DNA from: Cytobacillus purgationiresistens
Lineage (GTDB): Bacteria; Bacillota; Bacilli; Bacillales; Cytobacillaceae
Length of the DNA: 64,000 nt
Assembly (NCBI RefSeq): GCF_030813235.1
Contig: NZ_JAUSUB010000001.1
Coordinates: 429,384-493,383, forward strand
Direction: 5' to 3'
The notes beneath the pieces are model-generated. The model made no database searches. It saw only the letters and a program-made list of their open reading frames with translations, and had not been told where the DNA came from. A program made the position numbers and the translations under genes. Positions 57,210 to 64,000 of this stretch are shown here, one piece after another. Every line of letters begins with the position of its first letter. Position 1 is the first letter of the stretch.

Positions 57210-57233
57210 CGTTAATCCCTTACTGGATTAACG
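57210..57233 (-). terminator. Terminator of the GntR-ABC operon
   Basis: Perfect 9-bp stem CGTTAATCC/GGATTAACG with a 6-nt loop, followed on the - strand by TTATTTT. It lies just after the permease stop. Confidence 0.75.
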
Positions 57234-57248
57234 CCATGTGCATTCATA

Positions 57249-58019
57249 TTATATTTTTATAGCTACTCTTTTGGTAACCTGGCGAATTATCCAAAGGACA
57301 ATTCCTAATATTACAAGCAGAACTAATACCGATAAATATAACGGTAGATTATATGTGTAGTGATATATCGCAAATCCTAAGCCAGAATTCATTAGTATTT
57401 CTTCGATATAAATAACTAATATCCCCAATACAATACTTCCAATGCCTGCAATTGTTCCAAAGCGGTAGAATGTCGCTCCAATTAACCATCCAACAATGTA
57501 ATACGTTAAAATACTCACTGAAAAAATGAATAAGGCTAATATTGGATTACTTTGAAGCTCTATAATAGGTGTCAAAACTATAGATTGAACAATATCTACA
57601 ATGATATTTCCTCCATGATCTATATTCTCGTTCTTATATGCTTCCCAAACGATAGATAAGTTAGCAAAATTGATGATAAATGACACCATATATGTGATAA
57701 GTGCTGAAATCATCGGAAGAATAATTGACAGGCCAACTGAAGCAGCAGCGGCACCATAAAAATAATCTTTTCTTGTGATTCCATGGCCTACATAGTACTT
57801 TATAAAACCAAATGAAGAGATAATTCCGATGACAAGCATAAATATATTCGAAGCAATAGAGCTCAAAGCGAAAAATGTACTTACATCATCCTCATTAAAC
57901 ATTGAAGCGATTATTTTAATTACATGAATAAGTAACATAACCCCCAAAAAGCTGAGTGCCCAAAAAAACTGCATCCAAAACATATCTGTCGTTACTTTTA
58001 GGTAATACTTACGATACAT
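57249..58019 (-). CDS. ABC transporter permease of a YtrA-type operon
   Basis: 256 residues with about six hydrophobic spans (FWALSFLGVMLLIHVIKIIA, FALSSIASNIFMLVIGIISS, and more towards the C-terminus). No conserved binding motif is visible, as usual for these ABC-2-like permeases. It follows the ATPase gene by one base. GntR(YtrA)-ATPase-permease operons in Bacillus often respond to cell-wall antibiotics or control export; the substrate is unknown. Confidence 0.75.
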   Translation of the reverse strand: MYRKYYLKVTTDMFWMQFFWALSFLGVMLLIHVIKIIASMFNEDDVSTFFALSSIASNIFMLVIGIISSFGFIKYYVGHGITRKDYFYGAAAASVGLSIILPMISALITYMVSFIINFANLSIVWEAYKNENIDHGGNIIVDIVQSIVLTPIIELQSNPILALFIFSVSILTYYIVGWLIGATFYRFGTIAGIGSIVLGILVIYIEEILMNSGLGFAIYHYTYNLPLYLSVLVLLVILGIVLWIIRQVTKRVAIKI

Positions 58020-58020
58020 A

Positions 58021-58893
58021 TCAGACGTCCTCCCCAGTCAAGTGAATGAATAAATCTTGAAGTGAAATGTGTCCAACTTCGAGACCTCTCTGTTGTGCCT
58101 CATTTCTTTTATTTTCATCAAGTTCCCCGTAAACCATTACAGCCTTAGTACCACCTAATTGCTGTACACTCAATTGCTTCAGATCACGTGCAAAGTCATC
58201 CACCTCTTCAGCAGTTCCTGTGATTGAAGCACCTTTTGTGATAAGCGATTCATACTCTTCCTGAAGCAAAAGTTTTCCTTTATGCAGAATTAATACTTCA
58301 TCAAATAAATAATCCATCTCTGAAACTAAATGCGTGGATAGGACCATAATTCTGGGATGATTTGATTGATCTTCCAAAATTTCCTGATAAAAAATTTCAC
58401 GTGTCGGGGCATCCATTCCTTGATAGGCTTCATCAAAAATGGTAATGGGCGCTCTACTCGCTAATCCAGCAACAACATCAAATGCTGACTGCATCCCTTT
58501 TGAGAACTGTTTCAAAGGTTTATTTACTGGCAAATTGAACTTTTTGAGGAGACTTTCTGCATAGTCACGATCAAAATTCGGCCTATATCTTTCAACATCA
58601 TTGAGAAGGTTTTTAGCATTTTCAGATTCATCCTTATAATCTTTACTGTAAATGAAGTTAACTAATGGCATGACCTTTGCATTTTCAAAAGGCTCTTCAC
58701 CGCCGATTGTAAGCGTACCTTCTGTTTGTTCGCGGAATGAAGATAGAATAGATAGTAATGAGGTTTTTCCTGCCCCATTTCTCCCTATTAGACCATAAAT
58801 CTTCGGTTCTGAAAGATTGAACGTAACATTTTGCAAGGCATGATGGTTCCAATAGCTTAAACCGAGATTATTCACAACAACATCAACTGTCAA
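58021..58893 (-). CDS. ABC transporter ATP-binding protein of a YtrA-type operon
   Basis: 290 residues. Walker A GLIGRNGAGKTSLLSIL, signature region LKQFSKGMQSAFDVVAGLAS (SKGMQ variant of LSGGQ, common in this group), Walker B ITIFDEAYQGMDAP and switch LSTHLVSEMDY. The C-terminal ~80 residues are an accessory domain. The start overlaps the GntR-family stop (ATGA). It drives the adjacent permease. Confidence 0.88.
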   Translation of the reverse strand: MTVDVVVNNLGLSYWNHHALQNVTFNLSEPKIYGLIGRNGAGKTSLLSILSSFREQTEGTLTIGGEEPFENAKVMPLVNFIYSKDYKDESENAKNLLNDVERYRPNFDRDYAESLLKKFNLPVNKPLKQFSKGMQSAFDVVAGLASRAPITIFDEAYQGMDAPTREIFYQEILEDQSNHPRIMVLSTHLVSEMDYLFDEVLILHKGKLLLQEEYESLITKGASITGTAEEVDDFARDLKQLSVQQLGGTKAVMVYGELDENKRNEAQQRGLEVGHISLQDLFIHLTGEDV

Positions 58894-59267
58894 TTCAACT
58901 CACGACCTTTCACCTTTTTAATTAATTCAACTATTTCACTTTCACTGATTCCTAAATTATCTGCTTCCTGAACTAAGCCGATTACATAATGGTCTACGAA
59001 CGCATCTTTTCTTTTTTGTAAGAGTTTGCTTTTAGCCCCTTCTACTACAAACATTCCAATCCCCCTCTTCTTGTAAAGAATCCCTTCCTCCACCAATTGA
59101 TTAACTCCTTTGGATACTGTGGCATGGTTGATTTTATAAAAGCTGACGAGTTGGTTCGTTGAAGGAGCTTGGTGACCTTCTTTTAGCTGGTCATTAACAA
59201 TCTGATCCTCTATTTTCTCGCGTATTTGCAAATAGATCGGTTTGTCTTGATTAAAGGTTTTGTTCAT
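58890..59267 (-). CDS. GntR-family regulator, YtrA subfamily
   Basis: 125 residues. The winged helix reads PIYLQIREKIEDQIVNDQLK, APSTNQLVSFYKINHATVSK and LVEEGILYKKRGIGMFVVEG. The C-terminus is only ~50 residues long, typical of the YtrA/YhcF type that dimerises without a ligand domain. It heads the operon and likely represses it through the palindrome at 59307-59336. Confidence 0.9.
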   Translation of the reverse strand: MNKTFNQDKPIYLQIREKIEDQIVNDQLKEGHQAPSTNQLVSFYKINHATVSKGVNQLVEEGILYKKRGIGMFVVEGAKSKLLQKRKDAFVDHYVIGLVQEADNLGISESEIVELIKKVKGRELN

Positions 59268-59306
59268 TTACTTCACCACTTTTCTTTGTCAACACCACAA
59301 ACCTTA

Positions 59307-59336
59307 TATGGTTATATACTTATGTGTATAACCATA
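59307..59336. promoter_or_regulatory. Palindromic operator of the YtrA-type operon
   Basis: Perfect 10-bp arms TATGGTTATA / TATAACCATA around a 10-nt spacer, extendable to 13-bp arms with one mismatch. It lies 40-70 bp upstream of the GntR-type gene, where an autoregulatory site is expected. Confidence 0.65.
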
Positions 59337-59698
59337 ACAGATGAAATAATTGTCGTCAATAACAAAAGTAAAGGATGCGTTTAACTCCTTCACTTTTGTT
59401 ATTAATTATAATTTTCGATTCAATGTGCTTTCTTAATACTGTCCTTTCATAGTAAAACCTCGCAAAAAGAGAGAAAGAGGTCTTTTTATGCTCAAATCTC
59501 ATTTTCAGTTATTACAGGAATGCTGCCATTTTGTTCAAAAGAAAAAGGATCGCAGCACGACCCTCTAAAACTGAAGAAATTTTTATTAAGGTTTATTTTA
59601 TTCTTTTTTTGATCTTTGAGATCAGAATTGGTTACCGATAATTTATACCTTTTGGGACCATTCTTCTTTTACATTCTGAATTTGTTTGTTTTTAATCG
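59337..59698. other. Intergenic region with repeat and hairpin
   Basis: No gene. It contains a hairpin AAAACCTC...GAGGTCTTTTT (about 59455-59486) and the second copy of the 35-bp repeat (59493-59527). Confidence 0.5.
59493..59527 (+). repeat. 35-bp dispersed repeat, copy 2
   Basis: 33/35 identical to 53931-53965, again ending TTATTACAGGAATGCTGCC and following AGAGGTCTTTTT. Confidence 0.6.
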
Positions 59699-60502
59699 TT
59701 ACTTTTGTATAAAAAATTCTTTTATTACTGTACTCATAACATCTGGTGCCATCATAACTACCGAGTGATCCTGACCACTCAAAATGCGATGTTCGCCGTA
59801 CTGCAACAGATCTGCTATTGCTCTGGCACCATCGTGGAGGAATGGCTCACTGTTTTCACCAGTCATAACCAATGTTGGAATGTCAACATTCCATCGGTCA
59901 GTTGGAAGTGGTTTACCGGATTGGGTATCGCTCATAACTAGGCCATCGTAAGCCAATTTATGCGCCATGCTTTTCATAAATTCCCAAGATGGGTCAGCTT
60001 TCATAGGTTCGAGATACTCAGCTGGAATACCGATGGCTTCAGTCATAAAGTATTCAACTGCATCACTGCGCTTTTCAGCCAATATCAATTTATTTAGATG
60101 TTGTACATAGTCAGCTGATACGGGGACACGGCCATCATTAATTATGAAAGGCGGCTCGAATAGAAAGAGTTTGTTTACTTTGTTACCAAGTTTACTAGTT
60201 GCTTCTAAGGCCAATACGGCACCGGATGAGCTTCCGAATAAATGTACCTTCCCGCCAGCTTCTTGAATAATAGCTTCAATGTCTTCAACTTCTCGCTCAA
60301 CAGCATAGGTTGTCGAATCGGTGCTTTTACCGCGACCCCGACGGTCGTAATTGTAGACTGTGAAGTACATGGAAAGCCGTTCTGCGAGCAGTACGGCATC
60401 GGTGTGGTCAGCAACGGCTGGGGCTACCAGTATAACTGCGGGACCATTTCCAATCTTTTCATAGGCAATCTTTGTACCATCTTTTGATTTAACTATATGC
60501 AT
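59699..60502 (-). CDS. Alpha/beta-fold hydrolase
   Basis: 267 residues. The N-terminus MHIVKSKDGTKIAYEKIGNG and VYNYDRRGRGKSTDS are typical of this fold. The nucleophile elbow is GSSSG in VHLFGSSSGAVLALEA. TLVMTGENSEPFLHDGA should hold the acid and GQDHSVVMMAP the His. It is a cytoplasmic serine hydrolase of unknown substrate. The AHSA1-type gene lies 23 bases upstream on the same strand. Confidence 0.85.
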   Translation of the reverse strand: MHIVKSKDGTKIAYEKIGNGPAVILVAPAVADHTDAVLLAERLSMYFTVYNYDRRGRGKSTDSTTYAVEREVEDIEAIIQEAGGKVHLFGSSSGAVLALEATSKLGNKVNKLFLFEPPFIINDGRVPVSADYVQHLNKLILAEKRSDAVEYFMTEAIGIPAEYLEPMKADPSWEFMKSMAHKLAYDGLVMSDTQSGKPLPTDRWNVDIPTLVMTGENSEPFLHDGARAIADLLQYGEHRILSGQDHSVVMMAPDVMSTVIKEFFIQK

Positions 60503-60525
60503 TTATTCATTCCTCCTCTTTCTTC

Positions 60526-61023
60526 TTACAAATGTGTACTGAGATATTCCTCTAGTCGATCAATAGTATCTTTGAAACCATCGATCATGCCCATCCCTTC
60601 AGCTGCTTTTAGATCTTCAATGTTAGCGAAATGGGTAATGATAGAAAGCTTGGTACCTCCTGAAACTTCCAGAAAAGTAACAGTTGTATACATGTCGCTG
60701 CCTTCAACGACGTTCCAATCTTTATCAGTAAAAGTATCGGTGTAGACGAGTTTTGTTGGTTCGATAACCTCTCGATAAATAGCTTTGCAGTAAGTTTTTT
60801 CTCCCATTTCTTCGTTCGATGTCAAACTATAACGCCATACACCAGCAGGTTTTACATCCATCTCGTAAACGGTGGCAGTCCATTCCCTAGGTCCCCACCA
60901 GTGCACGATATGCTCCCGCCTGGTCCAGCCTTGCCAGGCAAGGTTGCGTGGTATAGCCACTTTACGTTCCACGATGAGCTCTCGACGTTTGGGATTTCTG
61001 GTAATCTTAGTTTTTGTTCTCAT
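60526..61023 (-). CDS. AHSA1/SRPBCC-family protein
   Basis: 165 residues. ERKVAIPRNLAWQGWTRREHIVHWWGPREW is the standard start of COG3832 SRPBCC proteins (shown here in parts: PRNLAWQGWT and HIVHWWGP), and the C-terminus GMIDGFKDTIDRLEEYL is also typical. The fold has a hydrophobic ligand cavity; function is unknown. Such genes usually follow an ArsR-type regulator, and here the preceding ArsR gene is broken. Confidence 0.88.
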   Translation of the reverse strand: MRTKTKITRNPKRRELIVERKVAIPRNLAWQGWTRREHIVHWWGPREWTATVYEMDVKPAGVWRYSLTSNEEMGEKTYCKAIYREVIEPTKLVYTDTFTDKDWNVVEGSDMYTTVTFLEVSGGTKLSIITHFANIEDLKAAEGMGMIDGFKDTIDRLEEYLSTHL

Positions 61024-61084
61024 GACGATCCACCATTGTTAGTGTTAAATGCTATTTTAGTGCCGTAGAAGCATACAGCAAAAA

Positions 61085-61275
61085 CTACTCGTCGATGTCA
61101 TAATCCTCCTTTCTATGAATGTTGCTTAGATAGTCCTCAATTTTGTCGAGCCTTTCTTCCCATAAGCAGCTGAACGAATCAAACCAGTCATCAAGTTCCT
61201 GAAAAGGTTTTGCTTTAAGGCTATAAATGCGCTGCTGTGCATTTCGGTGGACATGTACCACACCAGCATCATTCT
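61085..61275 (-). pseudogene. ArsR-family regulator, C-terminal remnant
   Basis: In one frame the - strand reads NDAGVVHVHRNAQQRIYSLK, AKPFQELDDWFDSFS and WEERLDKIEDYL, ending at a TAG (61085-61087). This is the wing and C-terminus of ArsR/SmtB proteins of the type paired with AHSA1 genes. Upstream the frame contains a TGA (just before KNDAG) and the helix-turn-helix cannot be followed, so the gene is truncated or frameshifted. Confidence 0.7.
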
Positions 61276-61445
61276 TTCACTCTGAGAATTATTTATAATA
61301 ACAAAACCTACCTTGTGTTTGCTAAGAAAATTGTAATGTTTTTGGATGTTTTGTCGAATGCCTGTACAGTATAAAAATTCTTTTACATAATAGTGGTTGT
61401 GGATTTCATTCACAAATCGAAATATTATATTAAAAGGGAATTTTT

Positions 61446-61616
61446 ATGAAAAATATTGATTGTAATATAATTAAACTAATCGAACAAATAAATGAGCTTA
61501 GACTTGAGATGATAAATGTATCTAAAAGTACAGGAATAAATAGTTTAAACACATTAAAATGCAGTCAGAAATTAGATAAACTTATTTATAGTTATCAAAG
61601 CATGAATAAGAAATGA
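61446..61616 (+). CDS. Spo0E-like aspartyl-phosphate phosphatase
   Basis: 56 residues, ATG after AAAGGGA. The pattern INELRLEMINVSKSTGINSL followed by CSQKLDKLIYSY matches the Spo0E family (LR-x-x-M...G...SQxLDxLIxxY), small helical hairpins that dephosphorylate Spo0A~P and delay sporulation. No neighbour is functionally linked. Family assignment is good; the exact target is inferred. Confidence 0.8.
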   Translation: MKNIDCNIIKLIEQINELRLEMINVSKSTGINSLNTLKCSQKLDKLIYSYQSMNKK

Positions 61617-61810
61617 ACTTAATCTTTTAACCTGTAAAAAAGCTTCATAGTTGAAGCCTAATTCTTCAACCTAATTTTTAACGTTTCCTTGTTAACGCCG
61701 ATATTTTCCATCCTAATTCCTCCTTCGTAAATGTTTTAAATTTGATATTTTTCTTGAATTTTTTTGATAACAAAGGCAAATAATATTCAAAAAATAAGGA
61801 GGAGAATTAG

Positions 61811-61984
61811 ATGTCTTACAGTAAAAAAATTCAAAGCATTTTAGGTGTTGATGTGCGAGCTCGTAGTTCTAATAAAATTAACAAGGATTTTGACTATACA
61901 CCCTTCAAAAATCCTATCATTCACAAGCGAATAGATGGACTAGAAATCGCACCAATTGACTCCAAAAAATTATGGGGAAAATAA
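61811..61984 (+). CDS. Small hypothetical protein
   Basis: 57 residues, ATG preceded by AAGGAGGAGAA, a very strong site. The sequence is basic and hydrophilic (MSYSKKIQSILGVDVRARSS, later PIIHKRIDGLEIAPI), with no membrane segment or known motif. The excellent ribosome site and clean frame make it a likely real gene. Function unknown. Confidence 0.55.
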   Translation: MSYSKKIQSILGVDVRARSSNKINKDFDYTPFKNPIIHKRIDGLEIAPIDSKKLWGK

Positions 61985-62660
61985 ATCTTATTTTTAAATG
62001 ACTTTGATCGATTTTTTCACCCATCGCTCCATAATATACTTTTGAGCTTTATGCATACATTTAATTTTTGGAAATATAATAACATTGTTGGGCAAGATGA
62101 TTTATTCTCCTTGAGTTTGCTTTTAAAAAACAATCTTGCACCAACACCAACCCCATAACGTTTTTAAGAGTGATTACTTTCGCCAAGAGATTAGAGCCTG
62201 AAAGGGATCTTTTCTCATTTAAAGACACTTAGCCCAAACAAACATCCTAACTACTACATATGATACATAGTTACATTCTTAGCCATTTCATTTTCTTAAA
62301 GAAAAGCCACCCCATGGGCTTTTCTTTTTTAATGCGTAGGAGAAGCGCCCAGCGCCTTATCGTATTGCTACGGTAGGTTTCCAAACGCTCTCCTCCGAAC
62401 CGTTCGTACACCTCTCAATGTATACGGCTCTCCACTTGTCTAGATATTATTTAATACTAGTTGAGGATTTCTCAAGTGCCTCACGCACCTTCCCAAATTG
62501 GTATCAAACTGACAAGCTGTTCCCCTTCGCCAGATTAGAGCCTAAAAGAGCTCTTTTCTATTTATTTAGGCAATACATTCATTCTTCTTCTAAATTAAAC
62601 CCTTGTCCATTTCCAAAATAATACTACCTCCATACAATGTATTAACTTTATGAAGGTGGT
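61985..62660. other. Intergenic region with mobile-element debris
   Basis: No intact gene. It holds a hairpin near 62297-62325 (AAGAAAAGCC/GGGCTTTTCTT), a group II intron domain V remnant (62395-62430), and a pair of similar stretches (62173-62220 and 62527-62570) sharing AGATTAGAGCCT. Confidence 0.5.
62335..62440 (-). mobile_element. Group II intron 3' end remnant (domains V-VI)
   Basis: On the - strand 62430-62395 reads GAGCCGTATACATTGAGAGG then TGTACGAACGGTTCGG. It has the GAGCCGU/ACGGUUC lower stem, the AGC triad, the two-base bulge and a GNRA-type GAGA loop expected of domain V. Downstream sequence (GAGAGCGTTTGGAAACCTAC) resembles the flank usual in Bacillus introns. No reverse transcriptase gene remains in the window. 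Confidence 0.55.
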
Positions 62661-62667
62661 GAAATTT

Positions 62668-62784
62668 ATGTCAGAGTATGTTGAAAGAGAATATGGACAT
62701 CGCGGTGGTTTTGCGCTTATTGTTGTTTTATTTATTCTGCTTATTATTGTTGGAGCATCCTTTATGGGCGGAAGAGGGTATTAA
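62668..62784 (+). CDS. YjcZ-family small sporulation protein
   Basis: 38 residues, ATG with AAGGTGG upstream. MSEYVEREYGHRGGFALIVV then LFILLIIVGASFMGG: a short polar head and one hydrophobic helix, the pattern of YjcZ/SscA-type spore proteins (GGFALIVVLFILLIIVGA). These small membrane or coat peptides are made during sporulation in B. subtilis and relatives. Confidence 0.85.
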   Translation: MSEYVEREYGHRGGFALIVVLFILLIIVGASFMGGRGY

Positions 62785-62935
62785 TGCTGTCCCCGAATTA
62801 ACTTGAATTTCACTATCCTTTAAAACCTTCTGTATGTATGTTTAGGAGGTACTCTATCTGTCAATGCTTCCTTTTCATAGGAAACATCTGATATGTAACG
62901 ATTTTTCTTGTTCTCTAACCAAAAGTTTTGAATAC

Positions 62936-62991
62936 ATTCCCACTTGAATGATTACCTCTATTGTATTTGGAGTTAGCATTCAAGTGGGAAT
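62936..62991. repeat. Perfect 15-bp inverted repeat
   Basis: ATTCCCACTTGAATG (62936-62950) and its exact complement (62977-62991) are 26 bases apart, with no T-run. TGTCCCC occurs nearby on both sides (about 62788 and 63001), so this may be a small inserted element. Confidence 0.4.
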
Positions 62992-63064
62992 ATTAAATGT
63001 GTCCCCATTTTGCAAGATCAGTACAAACTCTTATTGTAAAAAGTATTGATATTCTAATTTTTCT

Positions 63065-64000
63065 TTAACTGAGCTGAGTGATTACAAGGTGTGCAGAAAC
63101 AGATCTTGTTCCTCCAGCTAGAGGAGTGATAGTTAATGCTGTTGCATTGCCAGCAGGATTTCTAACTGTGAGAATTGAATTAATGACTGTGGTAGTTACA
63201 AGAGCTATTCCAACAATCTGAGATGTACCTGTTGCACGCCCGACCACCGTATATGCTAGGTCACTGCCATTGAGAGTTAAAATCAGTTGTCCTGCTTCGT
63301 CTACACTTACCTGAAATAAGACTTGATAAGTACCAATTGCAGATAAGTTAAACGTGCTAGGACCAGTACGAGCTATTGCTGCTCCACTAGTTGGTCCATC
63401 TTGTGGAAAGCTTACATCAGTACCAGGAGCAACTGTTGCTGAATTATCAGGAGGCATCAAAGCAAAAAAATCTGCAAAACTTATGACGCCACCAGTAGCT
63501 CCGGTTGCTCCAGTTGCACCAGCAGGTCCTGCTACACCGGTTGCTCCAGTTGCACCGGCAGGTCCTGCTACACCGGTTGCTCCAGTTGCACCGGCAGGTC
63601 CTGCTACACCAGTTTCTCCCGTTGCACCGGCGGGTCCTGCTACACCAGTTTCTCCAGTTGCACCGGCGGGTCCTGCTACACCAGTTGCTCCAGTTGCACC
63701 GGCAGGTCCTGCTACACCAGTTGCTCCGGTTGCACCGGCGGGTCCTGCTACACCAGTTGCTCCGGTTGCACCGGCGGGTCCTGCTACACCAGTTGCTCCA
63801 GTTGCACCGGCGGGTCCTGCTACACCGGTTGCTCCAGTTGCACCGGCGGGTCCTGCTACACCGGTTGCTCCGGTTGCTCCGGCAGGTCCTGCTACACCGG
63901 TTGCTCCGGCGGGTCCTGCTACACCGGTTGCTCCGGTTGCACCGGCAGGTCCTGCTACACCGGTTGCTCCGGTTGCACCAGCGGGTCCTGCTACACCGGT
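63065..64000 (-). CDS. BclA-like collagen-repeat exosporium glycoprotein, C-terminal part (cut by right edge)
   Basis: The - strand frame runs from the stop at 63065 to the window edge. The C-terminal ~145 residues (from [20 protein letters not shown]) form a BclA-type trimerisation domain rich in beta strands ([20 protein letters not shown], ending [10 protein letters not shown]). Before it, from 63500 on, are collagen-like Gly-X-Y repeats built from a 12-residue unit ([12 protein letters not shown]). BclA proteins form the hair-like nap of spores and are glycosylated on collagen Thr residues. The N-terminal anchor motif lies outside the window. Confidence 0.9.
   Translation of the reverse strand, partial: TGVAGPAGATGATGVAGPAGATGATGVAGPAGATGVAGPAGATGATGVAGPAGATGATGVAGPAGATGATGVAGPAGATGATGVAGPAGATGATGVAGPAGATGATGVAGPAGATGETGVAGPAGATGETGVAGPAGATGATGVAGPAGATGATGVAGPAGATGATGATGGVISFADFFALMPPDNSATVAPGTDVSFPQDGPTSGAAIARTGPSTFNLSAIGTYQVLFQVSVDEAGQLILTLNGSDLAYTVVGRATGTSQIVGIALVTTTVINSILTVRNPAGNATALTITPLAGGTRSVSAHLVITQLS
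63500..64000 (-). repeat. 36-bp tandem repeats encoding collagen-like sequence
   Basis: The marker GGTCCTGCTACA recurs 14 times to the right edge, almost always at 36-bp spacing. One unit near 63895-63925 is shortened to 27 bp, losing one Gly-X-Y triplet. Copies differ only by third-base and few other changes, a sign of recent slippage or recombination. Confidence 0.9.

Noticed and set aside
62418..62621. 67-codon + strand reading frame
   Set aside because: It overlaps the group II intron relic, lacks a ribosome site and has no family resemblance.
63500..64000. CRISPR array with 36-bp repeats
   Set aside because: The 36-bp units are contiguous without variable spacers and encode Gly-X-Y collagen sequence in frame with a BclA-type domain.

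Overview
The window looks like a chromosomal segment of a low-GC, endospore-forming Bacillaceae bacterium. The evidence is strong AGGAGG-type ribosome binding sites, frequent TTG/GTG starts, a Spo0E-like and a YjcZ-like small sporulation protein, a BclA-like exosporium collagen protein, and a block syntenic with the Bacillus subtilis parC-parE-yneT-plsY-yneR-yneQ-yneP region. A near-perfect match to the B. subtilis dif site at 12635-12662 places the window at the replication terminus. Gene orientation agrees: the largest operon left of dif is on the + strand and most genes to the right are on the - strand.

Layout. 1-1903: C-terminal part of an SMC/Rad50-like coiled-coil ATPase cut by the window edge. 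2189-4417: catalase-peroxidase KatG behind two tandem PerR-like boxes. 4520-6330: gene-poor DNA with decayed fragments. 6349-12232: a thiazole/oxazole-modified peptide (TOMM) cluster of the heterocycloanthracin/sonorensin type, with a Cys-X-X precursor, a ThiF-like maturation protein, a fused leader-binding/YcaO cyclodehydratase and a SagB-like dehydrogenase. 12405-13130: non-coding DNA carrying dif and a second site made of two inverted XerD-type half-sites. 13184-18405: a staygreen-family protein, a secreted protein, an esterase plus Baeyer-Villiger-type monooxygenase pair, and a divergent LuxR-type regulator. 18456-35305: topoisomerase IV, yneT, a GH18 protein, plsY, a histidine kinase, a CapA-like protein, BrnQ, a GntR regulator, yneR, yneQ, yneP and a double-AAA ATPase. 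At 27842-28135 (- strand) there is a gene that ordinary gene callers break: a HesB/IscA-like protein with an in-frame TGA at its conserved Cys position and a SECIS-like hairpin just downstream. It is a candidate selenoprotein.

35895-53118: a long - strand cobalamin locus. A B12 riboswitch with a terminator precedes cbiH60-cbiJ-cbiC-cbiD-cbiET-cbiL-cbiF-cbiG-cbiA-(precorrin-2 dehydrogenase)-cobA-nitroreductase-cobO. A methyltransferase, a BtuC/D/F-like ABC importer and a ferredoxin-CbiX fusion follow. The set covers uroporphyrinogen III to cob(I)yrinic acid a,c-diamide and adenosylation by the anaerobic route; cbiP, cbiB, cobU/S/C and cobalt transport are not in the window.

53119-64000: an accessory, partly decayed region with an IS110-type transposase remnant, a DUF2935 protein, an OFA-type MFS transporter, a YtrA-type GntR/ABC operon, an alpha/beta hydrolase plus AHSA1-type protein with a broken ArsR gene, small sporulation genes, a group II intron domain V remnant, and the C-terminal part of a collagen-like exosporium protein running off the right edge.

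All calls come from reading the sequence and from knowledge of the families; no database search was run.
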